NCBI GenBank assembly: GCA_025499705.1
Contig: JAFMVE010000003.1
Span: forward strand, 1 to 64,000
Reading direction: 5' to 3'
Length of the DNA stretch: 64,000 nt
Source: Carboxylicivirga caseinilyticus
Lineage (GTDB): Bacteria > Bacteroidota > Bacteroidia > Bacteroidales > Marinilabiliaceae
Shown: in pieces, positions 44,801-52,511 of the stretch
Layout: each line of letters starts with the position of its first letter
How positions within the stretch are numbered: the stretch's first letter is position 1
Translations under genes and position numbers: made by a program
The notes under the pieces: generated by a model
What the model was told of the DNA's origin: nothing
Databases searched by the model: none
The model's input: the letters and a program-made list of their open reading frames with translations, nothing else

Positions 44801-47224
44801 GCTGTATGGAGCCGTGTAAACACCAATAAAGTCTCTGACAAATGCATGTTCTCCTTCACCACCTGAATTAGATGGAATAATAGTGTAAGAGTTATAACCT
44901 ACATAAGGAACGTTTTCATCTGTCCATGTAAGGTTTGTACCAGGGACTGGATTTGAAAATGTATATACACTATTGGTTAAGTCATCATTTCTGAAGATTT
45001 CAATTTGAGTAATTTCAGACAAAGATTCCCCATTCAGATTTAATGTTGGAGCAGTAAATGAAAGGGTAGCTTTCAGGTCATCCGCTGCATCAGGTGTTAG
45101 TGTCAGGTCACTAACCTTGGCCGGAGCTTCAAAAGCGCCTATTTTTTCAATATTCAGATAATCTAAATATAAACCACTACTACTGGCATCCGGAGAGTAG
45201 GCATAGAATCCAATAAAATATTTACCATCTGTTTCAACCGAAAACTCAACAGATTGATCGGTATACTCATAAAAATCTATTGAAGTATTGTTCCAAAGTT
45301 CCTGAGTGAAAGTACTGATGTCAGTTTGCGATGTTCCCAGAGACACCTTCATACTTTCAATTCCGGGAGACCATAGTGATTTTGTTGAAAAATTAAGCTT
45401 GTATTTAATACCTGCTTTTAAAGCCATTGCCGGTGAAATCAACCAATCGTCTGCATCCTTATTTTCATAGGTATTTGGCCAGTAAGCAACCACCTGATAT
45501 AATAATTGCCAGGTAGAATTATCTCCGTTGTTATTAACGATATTAAAGTATTCAAGCGCATTGTAATCTTCAAAAGGCTGGTTATATGGAGGTTCAAAAC
45601 CATCACCAAACACCAACTCCTGTGTTGAGGCTTTTACACCTGGTTTTTCTGATCCATTATAGGCAACCACCTCATATGAATAGCGAGCCATAATTGTAGG
45701 CATTGTTTCTGAAAAGGATGTTGCAGTTAAATGATCAGCTACAACAACAATATCAGGTAATCGGGTAACAGTATAGTACATTTCCGAAGTATTAATATAA
45801 CCTTCGTATATACCTTCTGTTGGAGCATCCCAGGTTAACTGACTTATGCCTTCATTAATACTAAAAGTAAGATTAGTAACCGCTTTTGGGTTGTCATTTC
45901 CAATGTATTTGGTTAATGTAGTCAGCGGACTTGTTCCTGTATTATTTGTGGTAATAACTGAGAAAGTGTGGTTTTCATTAGTCAAACTAACAGGAAGAGT
46001 AACTGTAGTTCCAACAGCTAAGTCTTGTTCGTTTGATACAATACCATCAATTTTGGTTATTACACTTAGGTTACCTGTTAAAGAACTTCCCGAAAAGGAA
46101 AGTTCAGGAACTGTAAAAGAGATATTACCTGTTAAGGCACCATCTGAATCCGGAGTGTAAGTTAAGTCTGCCACCGCAGCAGGAGCTTCATCTTTTGCTG
46201 ATGGAGTATTGGTATATAATCCTACCAATTGTTCGTTGTTTGGAAAACTGAATAGCTTAGTAGCTTCTCCGGTTGTTAGATTAACTGTATACATATGCGA
46301 GCCTGTATAGGTCAATGCACACCAAAGTAATTCGTTGGTTCGTCCGTTGTATACGGCAGATTGAGAGTAATTGGCAGGATAAACACCTGTAGCACCAATT
46401 AATGTTGGCTTTCCGTCTGCTTTGTCAAAAGTGTATAAATTACCGTTACTGCCAATTCCATAAATGGTTCCGTCAGAACTTGTTGTAAGTGCTATCGTTG
46501 AAAATGTACCAGTCCATGTGGCAAGGTTGTTAAAGGTGAATGATGCAGTATCAACAGTTGCCCAGTTAAATCCGGTTAAGTCTGCATTGTATCTTAATGC
46601 AAAAATGGTATTGGTAGTAGGATCAAAAGTCATATTGCTGGCCATGGCATCATAACCAGCCTCATCAACAATATAATTTTTCTCATCTTCCCAGGTATCG
46701 GTGTTAACTACAAAGTAGCCAACTCCTGTCATTGCGCCGAATAACGTAATTGGGTGAATACCATAAAACTTACCATTTGCATGTACCCCCGCGTTACATG
46801 CCAGACCTATATCTTCATAATGAATAGTAAAGTCGGTAGTTTCAGAAGCAGTGAATGAATATATACCATAAGGTATTTCATAAATTGCATAATCAGTCCA
46901 TGTGTCGGAGTAAACCATATTTGCATAAAGTGTTTGGTCTCCCAATTCTTCTGCAAGTTTTAATGAAACTTCCTGTTCTTCTATTCTAAATCCAATCTGT
47001 GATTTAGAAAAAGGAGAAGCAGGTACAGGTTTATAGGTTTGAAGGTAGATTTCTGAATTAAGAGGTTTGCCTTTAGCCTTTGTAGGCGAAACCGGCATCA
47101 ATTGATTCCCTTTTCGAACAGATTTGATAAGTGTCGGTGACGACTCATCTGATTTTTGTCCGAAAAAATTAAATGGCAAAATACAAATGTAAAACGCCAC
47201 CATCATAAGTAGACTCTTTCGCAT
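41837..47224 (-). CDS. Giant T9SS-secreted adhesin with FnIII and cleaved-adhesin (anchor-J) domains
   Basis: This 1795-residue protein has a signal peptide (ends NFFGQ). A propeller-like N-terminal region spans about 90-340 (TIYGIGSNGNLYTFDKADGK). At least four fibronectin-III repeats follow, marked by AAVADLTYTP, KVSDLTLTPD, TVLQADANGLK and LSGLTLTADAS. They alternate with about four jelly-roll adhesin domains beginning QPFEDYNALEYF, APYSESFDDES, LPFSESFAEMT and VEGFENHVSLS. The last ~80 residues form a T9SS sorting domain (YLSKGVYVVTIENKELSTKIIVY). The jelly-roll type is shared with gingipain haemagglutinin regions. No enzyme motif is visible, so adhesion to protein or glycan is likely. 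It follows the TPR/AraC regulator gene on the same strand. Confidence 0.85.
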   Translation of the reverse strand: MRKSLLMMVAFYICILPFNFFGQKSDESSPTLIKSVRKGNQLMPVSPTKAKGKPLNSEIYLQTYKPVPASPFSKSQIGFRIEEQEVSLKLAEELGDQTLYANMVYSDTWTDYAIYEIPYGIYSFTASETTDFTIHYEDIGLACNAGVHANGKFYGIHPITLFGAMTGVGYFVVNTDTWEDEKNYIVDEAGYDAMASNMTFDPTTNTIFALRYNADLTGFNWATVDTASFTFNNLATWTGTFSTIALTTSSDGTIYGIGSNGNLYTFDKADGKPTLIGATGVYPANYSQSAVYNGRTNELLWCALTYTGSHMYTVNLTTGEATKLFSFPNNEQLVGLYTNTPSAKDEAPAAVADLTYTPDSDGALTGNISFTVPELSFSGSSLTGNLSVITKIDGIVSNEQDLAVGTTVTLPVSLTNENHTFSVITTNNTGTSPLTTLTKYIGNDNPKAVTNLTFSINEGISQLTWDAPTEGIYEGYINTSEMYYTVTRLPDIVVVADHLTATSFSETMPTIMARYSYEVVAYNGSEKPGVKASTQELVFGDGFEPPYNQPFEDYNALEYFNIVNNNGDNSTWQLLYQVVAYWPNTYENKDADDWLISPAMALKAGIKYKLNFSTKSLWSPGIESMKVSLGTSQTDISTFTQELWNNTSIDFYEYTDQSVEFSVETDGKYFIGFYAYSPDASSSGLYLDYLNIEKIGAFEAPAKVSDLTLTPDAADDLKATLSFTAPTLNLNGESLSEITQIEIFRNDDLTNSVYTFSNPVPGTNLTWTDENVPYVGYNSYTIIPSNSGGEGEHAFVRDFIGVYTAPYSESFDDESSMEFYSLVSLATETSNWSYNNYYQCIEGANWSNIADEWLFLPELKLEGNMVYEISFSYTTYGIGDFDLTLGRSATTEAQTVINSIPSEPEYAAKKVALLFSTDDEGNYVPALHMTAGDAYWYFFIQIDNIMVIKKAPTQSPGPIQNTVLQADANGLKQVNITFNAPSEAYNGGTLGSITKINIYKTNDIIASQSFESPAVGEELSWTDSNVAYGYVKYAFIAENEYGKGATVIDSVFVGPDTPTSLSGLTLTADASNANATLSWSAPVGENNGYIDYNSLTYNIYSYDLDRGEFVLNVEGITETTYNMQENISGEMQVLYYAVSPVLNDYEAQPIVGHVVLGTPYKLPFSESFAEMTTSTTPWVIAGSENSVWTVTSDIYTAGGLTVSSQDNDEGMLFFYNPYGYGSGYIEIPKVELYKKNVASNRLRFWLYQSPSLATQSSVMYLQISADDNNFESFTEEIPLNDGEGWTPYTFNLDDYKSSQYIKIRIYAYVNSYTEAMLLDNISIYSVFPEDLSVSSISGPESMVATETTEYAIGIQNIGSNDVLGSNYTISIYNGEQLLGTQNGVDLTAEETATINFMVTPDITEVGNTWNLNATIDYSADQVTSNNSSNELNVLIEAKNLPTVGDLSAMESEQGVLLNWTQPNLDYIIPEVEGFENHVSLSIDNFENWKTVDLDGQYTGVVTGLDYENAGEPMAYQIWNYIDANAAEYSMYVSPHSGDQCIISWSSAGVLASDESPVDPENNDWLISKEIKPGSQLSFWTKQPSINYGNETFEIWASSTTDAVEDFILVDSKELTTTDWILYSVQLPVDAKYFAIRHTSASFALMIDDISLTPAGAEVLQYNLLGYNIYRNNQKVNDVLVSETTYTDTPDASSSYSYAVNVSYEKGESALSNIVVVDFVSTGINPDAMQKGLIIGGKGQVTIKDLQGKNVKIHAVDGSLIDDFATISNNEIRYLSKGVYVVTIENKELSTKIIVY

Positions 47225-47317
47225 AAATGAACGATTTAAATTGTGTAATTAATGGTATAAAGGTCGGTCTAACTTAAAAACCGAATCGTTGGCGAAAGTA
47301 GCTGTATACGGTATTTT

Positions 47318-47352
47318 ATAAAAAAACAATAGTTACTGATTCTTGAATCAGT
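47318..47352 (-). terminator. Terminator of the TPR/AraC regulator gene
   Basis: A perfect 8-bp stem (ACTGATTC / GAATCAGT) with a 2-nt loop is followed on the minus strand, after 8 nt, by a seven-T run. Confidence 0.7.
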
Positions 47353-47391
47353 GAAACAATAATACAAAATAGGGGGGTATGTTAGAAGAAT

Positions 47392-49011
47392 TTAAGATTT
47401 ATTTTCTTTTTGAGCCATATTTTGATAGATTGAAGGAGTGATTCCTGTAATTTTTCTAAAAGAAAGTATAAAGTTGGATTGAGATTTAAAACCAACACTT
47501 TCGGCAATGGCTTTTATGGTGAAATGACCGTAATTTTCAGTATCTGTTAACCTTTTCCGTGATAGCTTAACTCTGTATTCATTTATAAAGGTGCGAAAAT
47601 TTATGCCGTAAGTTTCATTGATAATCTGAGATACATATTTGGTGTTTGACTGAACCAGACTGGCCAACTCAGCAAGACTAAAATCAGGGTTGCAATAGTA
47701 ACTCTCCGATTCCATAATCTGGTTAATCTTTTTTAGCAAATCAGATCGTTGTTCCTCTTTTAATCCACTGGATTTATGTTCTTCATCGTTAATGCTTTCC
47801 TCAACGGTAAGCTCTGATATCCTTTTTTTTGCCTGTGAGTATTTTTCTTCAATTGTAATTAGTTCCTTATTACGCTCAAAAATATCATGATAGGCAAGTT
47901 GTAGTTTTCTCTTTTGAATCAATAATAGCGTTGATAAGGTTATCAGTATAACTAAAAAGGAAATAATGATGGTTAAAATGAGCTTTTGCTCTGATATAGT
48001 TGTTGTTAACTCATTTGTATAACTATTGCTTTTATCTTTTTCATATGCCGATTGTTTGTTTCTCACACGATTAAACTCACGATTATTCATCATAGAATCG
48101 GCAAGTAGTACATATTTATCCTGGTACAAAAGAGCTTTATCACGTTCATTTGCCTTATTGTAGAGTCTTGATAAAGTTTTGTAACTATCAATAATCATGT
48201 AGGTGTAATTCTCTCTTTCTGACAGAGTCTTGTATTTTTCCAAATAAAAAAGAGCCGAGTCAATTTCATTTGTCTCTTCGTATATTTTGTAAATCTCAGA
48301 ATACGAAGCAGCCAGAAATTTGGGGCTCATGCCTGGCTCTGAAGCATAATTGATAGATCTTTTATAATGAACGATGGCCTGTTGTAATTTATCTTCTGCC
48401 AGCGTTATAAAACCATTATTTAAAGAGTAATAATAGAGTTGCTTAATGGTGTCTTTTAATGGTAGTTTTTTTGCCTGGTTGTTGTATATTTTAGCTTGTT
48501 CAATGTTTTTAGTATAACAGCACATGGCAGTTAAATTATTTAAAAAGAAAGACTCAAGTTCATAATCCTTCGTTTCTCGTACATACTTTAACCCTTCATT
48601 ATAATAAATATGCGCTTTTTCGTGGTCTTCAAATACCGAATAAACATTACCGGCTGTATGATATAAATTAGACAGAAGTTCAGCATCATTATCTGTATTT
48701 TCAACAATTCTAATGCCTTTGATAGAAGCATCTAACGATTTTGTGTAATTGCCAATATCAAAATAAATTTTGGACAAGCGCATCGCAGCATACCCGCATT
48801 TTTTAGCAATGCTTGTGTTTAAATTTTGGTTGTAAATGTCCAAAACGCTGGTAAAACTCGAAATAGCAGTGGTTGTATCATTTGTTGAAGCTGCCAAATC
48901 TCCTTTTTCAATCAACGATTGAATGGTTGATAAATCAGTTTTGCCACCCTCCTGGCTTGTAATATATTGGCTACCACTGAATAGGAGTAAGAAAAATAAT
49001 ACTTTGCGCAT
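47392..49011 (-). CDS. TPR-membrane-AraC-type transcriptional regulator
   Basis: I start at 49011 because this ATG begins a signal peptide (MRKVLFFLLLFSGSQYITSQ); the upstream in-frame extension to 49080 adds a poor leader. The 539-residue protein has TPR repeats in the periplasm (about 30-320; AMRLSKIYFDIGNYTKSLDA, LYHTAGNVYSVFEDHEKAH). One membrane helix (about 350-375) is followed by a coiled segment (about 380-425) and a cytoplasmic AraC HTH (about 435-535; FSLAELASLVQSNTKYVSQ, FTIKAIAESVGFKSQSNF). Such one-component membrane regulators are common in Bacteroidota. It is divergent from the pectinesterase gene, which may be a target. Confidence 0.88.
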   Translation of the reverse strand: MRKVLFFLLLFSGSQYITSQEGGKTDLSTIQSLIEKGDLAASTNDTTTAISSFTSVLDIYNQNLNTSIAKKCGYAAMRLSKIYFDIGNYTKSLDASIKGIRIVENTDNDAELLSNLYHTAGNVYSVFEDHEKAHIYYNEGLKYVRETKDYELESFFLNNLTAMCCYTKNIEQAKIYNNQAKKLPLKDTIKQLYYYSLNNGFITLAEDKLQQAIVHYKRSINYASEPGMSPKFLAASYSEIYKIYEETNEIDSALFYLEKYKTLSERENYTYMIIDSYKTLSRLYNKANERDKALLYQDKYVLLADSMMNNREFNRVRNKQSAYEKDKSNSYTNELTTTISEQKLILTIIISFLVILITLSTLLLIQKRKLQLAYHDIFERNKELITIEEKYSQAKKRISELTVEESINDEEHKSSGLKEEQRSDLLKKINQIMESESYYCNPDFSLAELASLVQSNTKYVSQIINETYGINFRTFINEYRVKLSRKRLTDTENYGHFTIKAIAESVGFKSQSNFILSFRKITGITPSIYQNMAQKENKS

Positions 49012-49193
49012 ATTGCAAAGATAATTAATAAAGCCAATCCAAAGAAGAATAGCGTTAATACAAATTTTAGTTGCATTCAAATAAATGCAACCACCTGTTG
49101 AAAAAATTACATTGTCTTTTTATTGGGCAATGAATTTTCGTTACTGTAAAATTGAGTTATACACTCATGAAGTATGCATGCTGATGAAAAAAT

Positions 49194-49242
49194 ATAGGGG
49201 GTAAATAAACTAAAAGAGGTGGGTGATTTTAGTTTAAATCAC
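49194..49242. promoter_or_regulatory. Regulatory features in the divergent region upstream of the pectinesterase
   Basis: The 331-bp gap between the regulator and CE8 starts contains ATAGGGGGTA (49194-49203) and an inverted repeat GTGATTT-6-AAATCAC (49223-49242). A near copy of the G-tract motif (ATAGGGGGGTA) lies at 47369-47379 on the other side of the regulator gene. Nothing else gene-like is seen in the gap. Confidence 0.35.
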
Positions 49243-49342
49243 TTAAGTTGCAGATATTCAAAGGAAAGAGTGTTTTTGCCGATTTTGGAACTAAAGGTGA
49301 TTTTTATGCATATTTATATTGGAATTTCATACCGATGAAGAA

Positions 49343-50368
49343 ATGAAAGTCATTTTAAGTAGAAAACAACTAACACTTCAGCATAAAGAAAATATTAGGA
49401 AGAGTCTCTTGCTTCTTCTATTGGCTTCGTTGTTTTATTCTGCTTCAGGAAGTGAAAACAATTATGATTTTGTGGTTGCGTCAGATGGGAGTGGTGATTT
49501 TGTAAAAGTTCAGGAAGCTTTTAATGCTGTGCCGGATTTCAGGAAGAAAGTAACCACCATTTTTATAAAGAAGGGTACTTATAAAGAAAAGTTGATTCTG
49601 GCAGCTTCAAAAGTTAATGTCACATTAATTGGTGAAAATAAAGAACAGACAATCATAACTTATGATGATTATGCGTCAAAAAAGAATCGTTTCGGTGAAG
49701 AAATGGGCACAACGGGTTCGTCAGGTTTCTTTGTTTTTGGAAATGACTTTACAGTGCGAAATCTAACCTTTGAGAATTCTGCAGGACCTGTCGGGCAGGC
49801 AGTGGCTGTTAGAGTGGAGGGAGATCGGGTTGTTTTTGATAATTGCAGATTTCTTGGTTATCAGGATACTCTATATCCTCACGGGAAAGGAAGTCGTCAG
49901 TATTATAGAAACTGTTACATCGAAGGGACGGTGGATTTTATTTTTGGCTGGTCAGTTGCAGTGTTTGATCAATGCGAGATTTTTTGCAAAGAGGAGGGAT
50001 ATGTTACGGCTGCTTCGACAGAAAAAGATCAGGAATTTGGTTTTGTTTTTCTGAATTGTAAAATAACAGGCGATGCAGAAGAAGGTACCTTCTATTTAGG
50101 CCGGCCATGGAGACCTTACGCAAAAACGGTGTTTATTAATTGTTATCTCGATAAACAAATTAAGCCCGAAGGTTGGCATAATTGGGGAAGTTCAGAAAAA
50201 GAGAAGACTGCTTATTATGCCGAATATAATTCGAAAGGGCCAGGTGCATCAAGAGAGAATCGGGTTGAATGGTCTTTTCAACTATCAGATAAGGAAATGC
50301 AAAAATATACTCCTGATACTATCTTAAAAGGAGATGACGAGTGGGATTATAAAGCGCGTATAGAGTAA
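49343..50368 (+). CDS. Pectin methylesterase (CE8)
   Basis: I take the ATG at 49343 instead of the upstream in-frame TTG. The 341-residue product has a signal-like hydrophobic stretch at about 19-33 (SLLLLLLASLFYSASG) after an unusually long polar leader. The rest is a right-handed beta-helix. CE8 landmarks are present: Asp175 in GYQDTLYP, Asp198 in GTVDFIFG (the two catalytic aspartates) and Arg254 in YLGRPWRPYAK. It demethylates homogalacturonan, preparing it for the polygalacturonase encoded 31 bp downstream. The signal has no Cys, so a soluble periplasmic enzyme is expected. Confidence 0.95.
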   Translation: MKVILSRKQLTLQHKENIRKSLLLLLLASLFYSASGSENNYDFVVASDGSGDFVKVQEAFNAVPDFRKKVTTIFIKKGTYKEKLILAASKVNVTLIGENKEQTIITYDDYASKKNRFGEEMGTTGSSGFFVFGNDFTVRNLTFENSAGPVGQAVAVRVEGDRVVFDNCRFLGYQDTLYPHGKGSRQYYRNCYIEGTVDFIFGWSVAVFDQCEIFCKEEGYVTAASTEKDQEFGFVFLNCKITGDAEEGTFYLGRPWRPYAKTVFINCYLDKQIKPEGWHNWGSSEKEKTAYYAEYNSKGPGASRENRVEWSFQLSDKEMQKYTPDTILKGDDEWDYKARIE

Positions 50369-50399
50369 AATACAAAAAAAGAACAATAAAAAATCAGAT

Positions 50400-52118
50400 A
50401 TGAGATCGCATAGGATACAAATTAGGATACCACTGTTAATAGTAGCTGTAGGCTTTCTATTGGCAGGTTTTAGTAGCTGTTGTACCGATAAGGAGGAGAC
50501 AACTGCTGATGTTGAACCCCATATTTACCAGAATGTTGAGTTTGATATGCCAAAGGTGGCAGAGCCAACTTTTCCGGACTATTCTGTAAATATTAAGGAT
50601 TTTGGTGCCATTGCTGACGGTGTAACGGATAATACAAAAGCGTTTGCTGAAGCAATTGAGAACGTGTCGGGCAAAGGAGGTGGTAAAGTAATTGTACCGC
50701 GAGGAATTTTTATTACAGGCCCTATTATCATGAAGAGTAATATAAATCTTCATGTTGAGGATGGAGCGGTTATTCGTTTTAGTACAGATTTTGACAAATA
50801 TCCGATTATAGAAACCAGTTTCGAAGGACTGAATACCTATCGCTGCATTTCTCCGATATATGCAAAAGATTTAGTGAATATTGCATTTACTGGGAATGGT
50901 ACATTTGATGGAAATGGCGATGCATGGCGTCCAGTGAAGAAAAGTAAGATGACTGATGCTCAGTGGAAGAAATTACTTAAGTCAGGAGGTGTATTAAGCG
51001 ATGATGAAAGAATCTGGTATCCTACAGCAAAATCAAAGGCAGGTGATGCGCGCGATAATTTTAATGTTAAAAACTACGATACCATGGAGGAGTACGAAGC
51101 TGTTAAGGATTTTCTTCGTCCGGTAATGGTTAGTATTATCAGTTGTAAAAAGGTTTTACTGGATGGTCCCACCTTTCAGAATTCACCAGCGTGGAACCTT
51201 CATCCGTTAATGTGTGAAGATGTGATCCTGAGAAATCTGAGCGTACGAAATCCCTGGTACTCTCAAAATGGCGATGGATTGGATTTGGAATCTTGTAAAA
51301 ATGTGTTGATCTATAACAATAGTTTTGATGTGGGTGATGATGCTATCTGTATTAAATCAGGTAAGGATCAGGATGGTCGTGATCGAGCCATGCCAACAGA
51401 AAATGTGATTATTAAAAACAACATCGTTTATCATGGACATGGAGGTTTTGTGGTTGGAAGTGAGATGTCGGGAGGTGTAAAAAATATTCATGTATCCGAC
51501 TGTGTATTTATGGGAACTGATATTGGTCTTCGCTTTAAAAGCAACCGAGGTAGAGGTGGAGTAGTGGAAGATGTGTATATCTCAAATATTGATATGATTG
51601 ATATTCCGGCTGAACCCATTCGCTTTAATTTGTTTTATGGAGGAATGTCGCCAATACCTGATGATGAAAACAAAAAGGTAAGTAAAGAAGATCAGCCTGA
51701 AATAGTTCCGGTTAGTGAAGAAACGCCTTCGTTCAAAAATGTGTTTATGGAGAATATCACTGCCAATGGTTTTGGAAATGCTGCTTTCTTTATGGGATTA
51801 CCCGAAATGAATCTGAAGAATGTGCACCTGAAAAATGCTGTTTTAAGAGGCCGAAAAGGTATTGCCATAGTTGATGCTGACGGAATGGTGTTTGAAAATG
51901 TAAAAGTAATTGCTGATCAGGGAAATGCATTGTCTGTTTATAATGGCAAGTCAATAACTATGGAAGGATTTGATTTTAATCAGAATGGTGATGTGGCGAT
52001 CAGTATAATGGGAGAATTAACTGATAAGGTTAGTATTAATGTAACCAATGGCCAAGAGGTGAAGACGGTTACAGAGATAGAAGCAGATGTTAATGCTGAA
52101 GGTGTGTTTTTGAAATAA
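50400..52118 (+). CDS. GH28 polygalacturonase lipoprotein
   Basis: This 572-residue protein has a lipoprotein signal ending FSSCC followed by TDKEE, an acidic stretch that may direct it to the surface. The pectate-lyase-like beta-helix begins with INIKDFGA-type VNIKDFGAIADGVTDNT. GH28 catalytic residues are Asp292 in QNGDGLD, Asp313 and Asp314 in VGDDAICIK, His347 in HGHGGF and Arg378/Lys380 in LRFKSN. The insertions resemble exo-acting bacterial GH28 enzymes. It hydrolyses de-esterified pectin and lies in an operon with CE8, closed by a strong terminator. No SusC/D pair is next to these two genes. Confidence 0.95.
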   Translation: MRSHRIQIRIPLLIVAVGFLLAGFSSCCTDKEETTADVEPHIYQNVEFDMPKVAEPTFPDYSVNIKDFGAIADGVTDNTKAFAEAIENVSGKGGGKVIVPRGIFITGPIIMKSNINLHVEDGAVIRFSTDFDKYPIIETSFEGLNTYRCISPIYAKDLVNIAFTGNGTFDGNGDAWRPVKKSKMTDAQWKKLLKSGGVLSDDERIWYPTAKSKAGDARDNFNVKNYDTMEEYEAVKDFLRPVMVSIISCKKVLLDGPTFQNSPAWNLHPLMCEDVILRNLSVRNPWYSQNGDGLDLESCKNVLIYNNSFDVGDDAICIKSGKDQDGRDRAMPTENVIIKNNIVYHGHGGFVVGSEMSGGVKNIHVSDCVFMGTDIGLRFKSNRGRGGVVEDVYISNIDMIDIPAEPIRFNLFYGGMSPIPDDENKKVSKEDQPEIVPVSEETPSFKNVFMENITANGFGNAAFFMGLPEMNLKNVHLKNAVLRGRKGIAIVDADGMVFENVKVIADQGNALSVYNGKSITMEGFDFNQNGDVAISIMGELTDKVSINVTNGQEVKTVTEIEADVNAEGVFLK

Positions 52119-52142
52119 TTTTTATTTTATATTTAGCTTTCT

Positions 52143-52186
52143 AACAGAGGCTGTCCGATATTTTCGTGACAGCCTCTGTTTTTTTA
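52143..52186 (+). terminator. Strong Rho-independent terminator after GH28
   Basis: A 13-bp stem (AACAGAGGCTGTC / GACAGCCTCTGTT) with a 12-nt loop is followed by a T-run. The remaining ~270 bp before the sensor kinase is AT-rich with nothing further identified. Confidence 0.92.
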
Positions 52187-52511
52187 TTGTTTATAGCGGT
52201 TAATGTTTATCATTTTAATCAGATTAAAGCGAATTAATACTTTAGTTTATCTGCAACACAAACATTGCATTTGTATTAATAGAATATTCTGTTGTAGATA
52301 AGAGGCTTTTAAATGGTATTTAATAATTTCTGTTTAAGCCGTATATTCTTTTATTAGACAAAGTAATATTGTTCTCATTTTAAAATTAAATCATACAGAA
52401 AGATGTAACAAAAGGGATAAAAAATGGTATACAAAACGATTAAGTATAACTTGAGCATTGTTGATTGGTAGCATTTGCTTTGAAGGGTTTAATTGTTTGG
52501 TAATTAATGTG

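Noticed and set aside
41837-47224. Plus-strand ORFs of 60-104 codons opposite the giant adhesin (for example 45846-46160)
   Set aside because: They are antisense shadows of a clear coding frame, with no signal, motif or spacing of their own.
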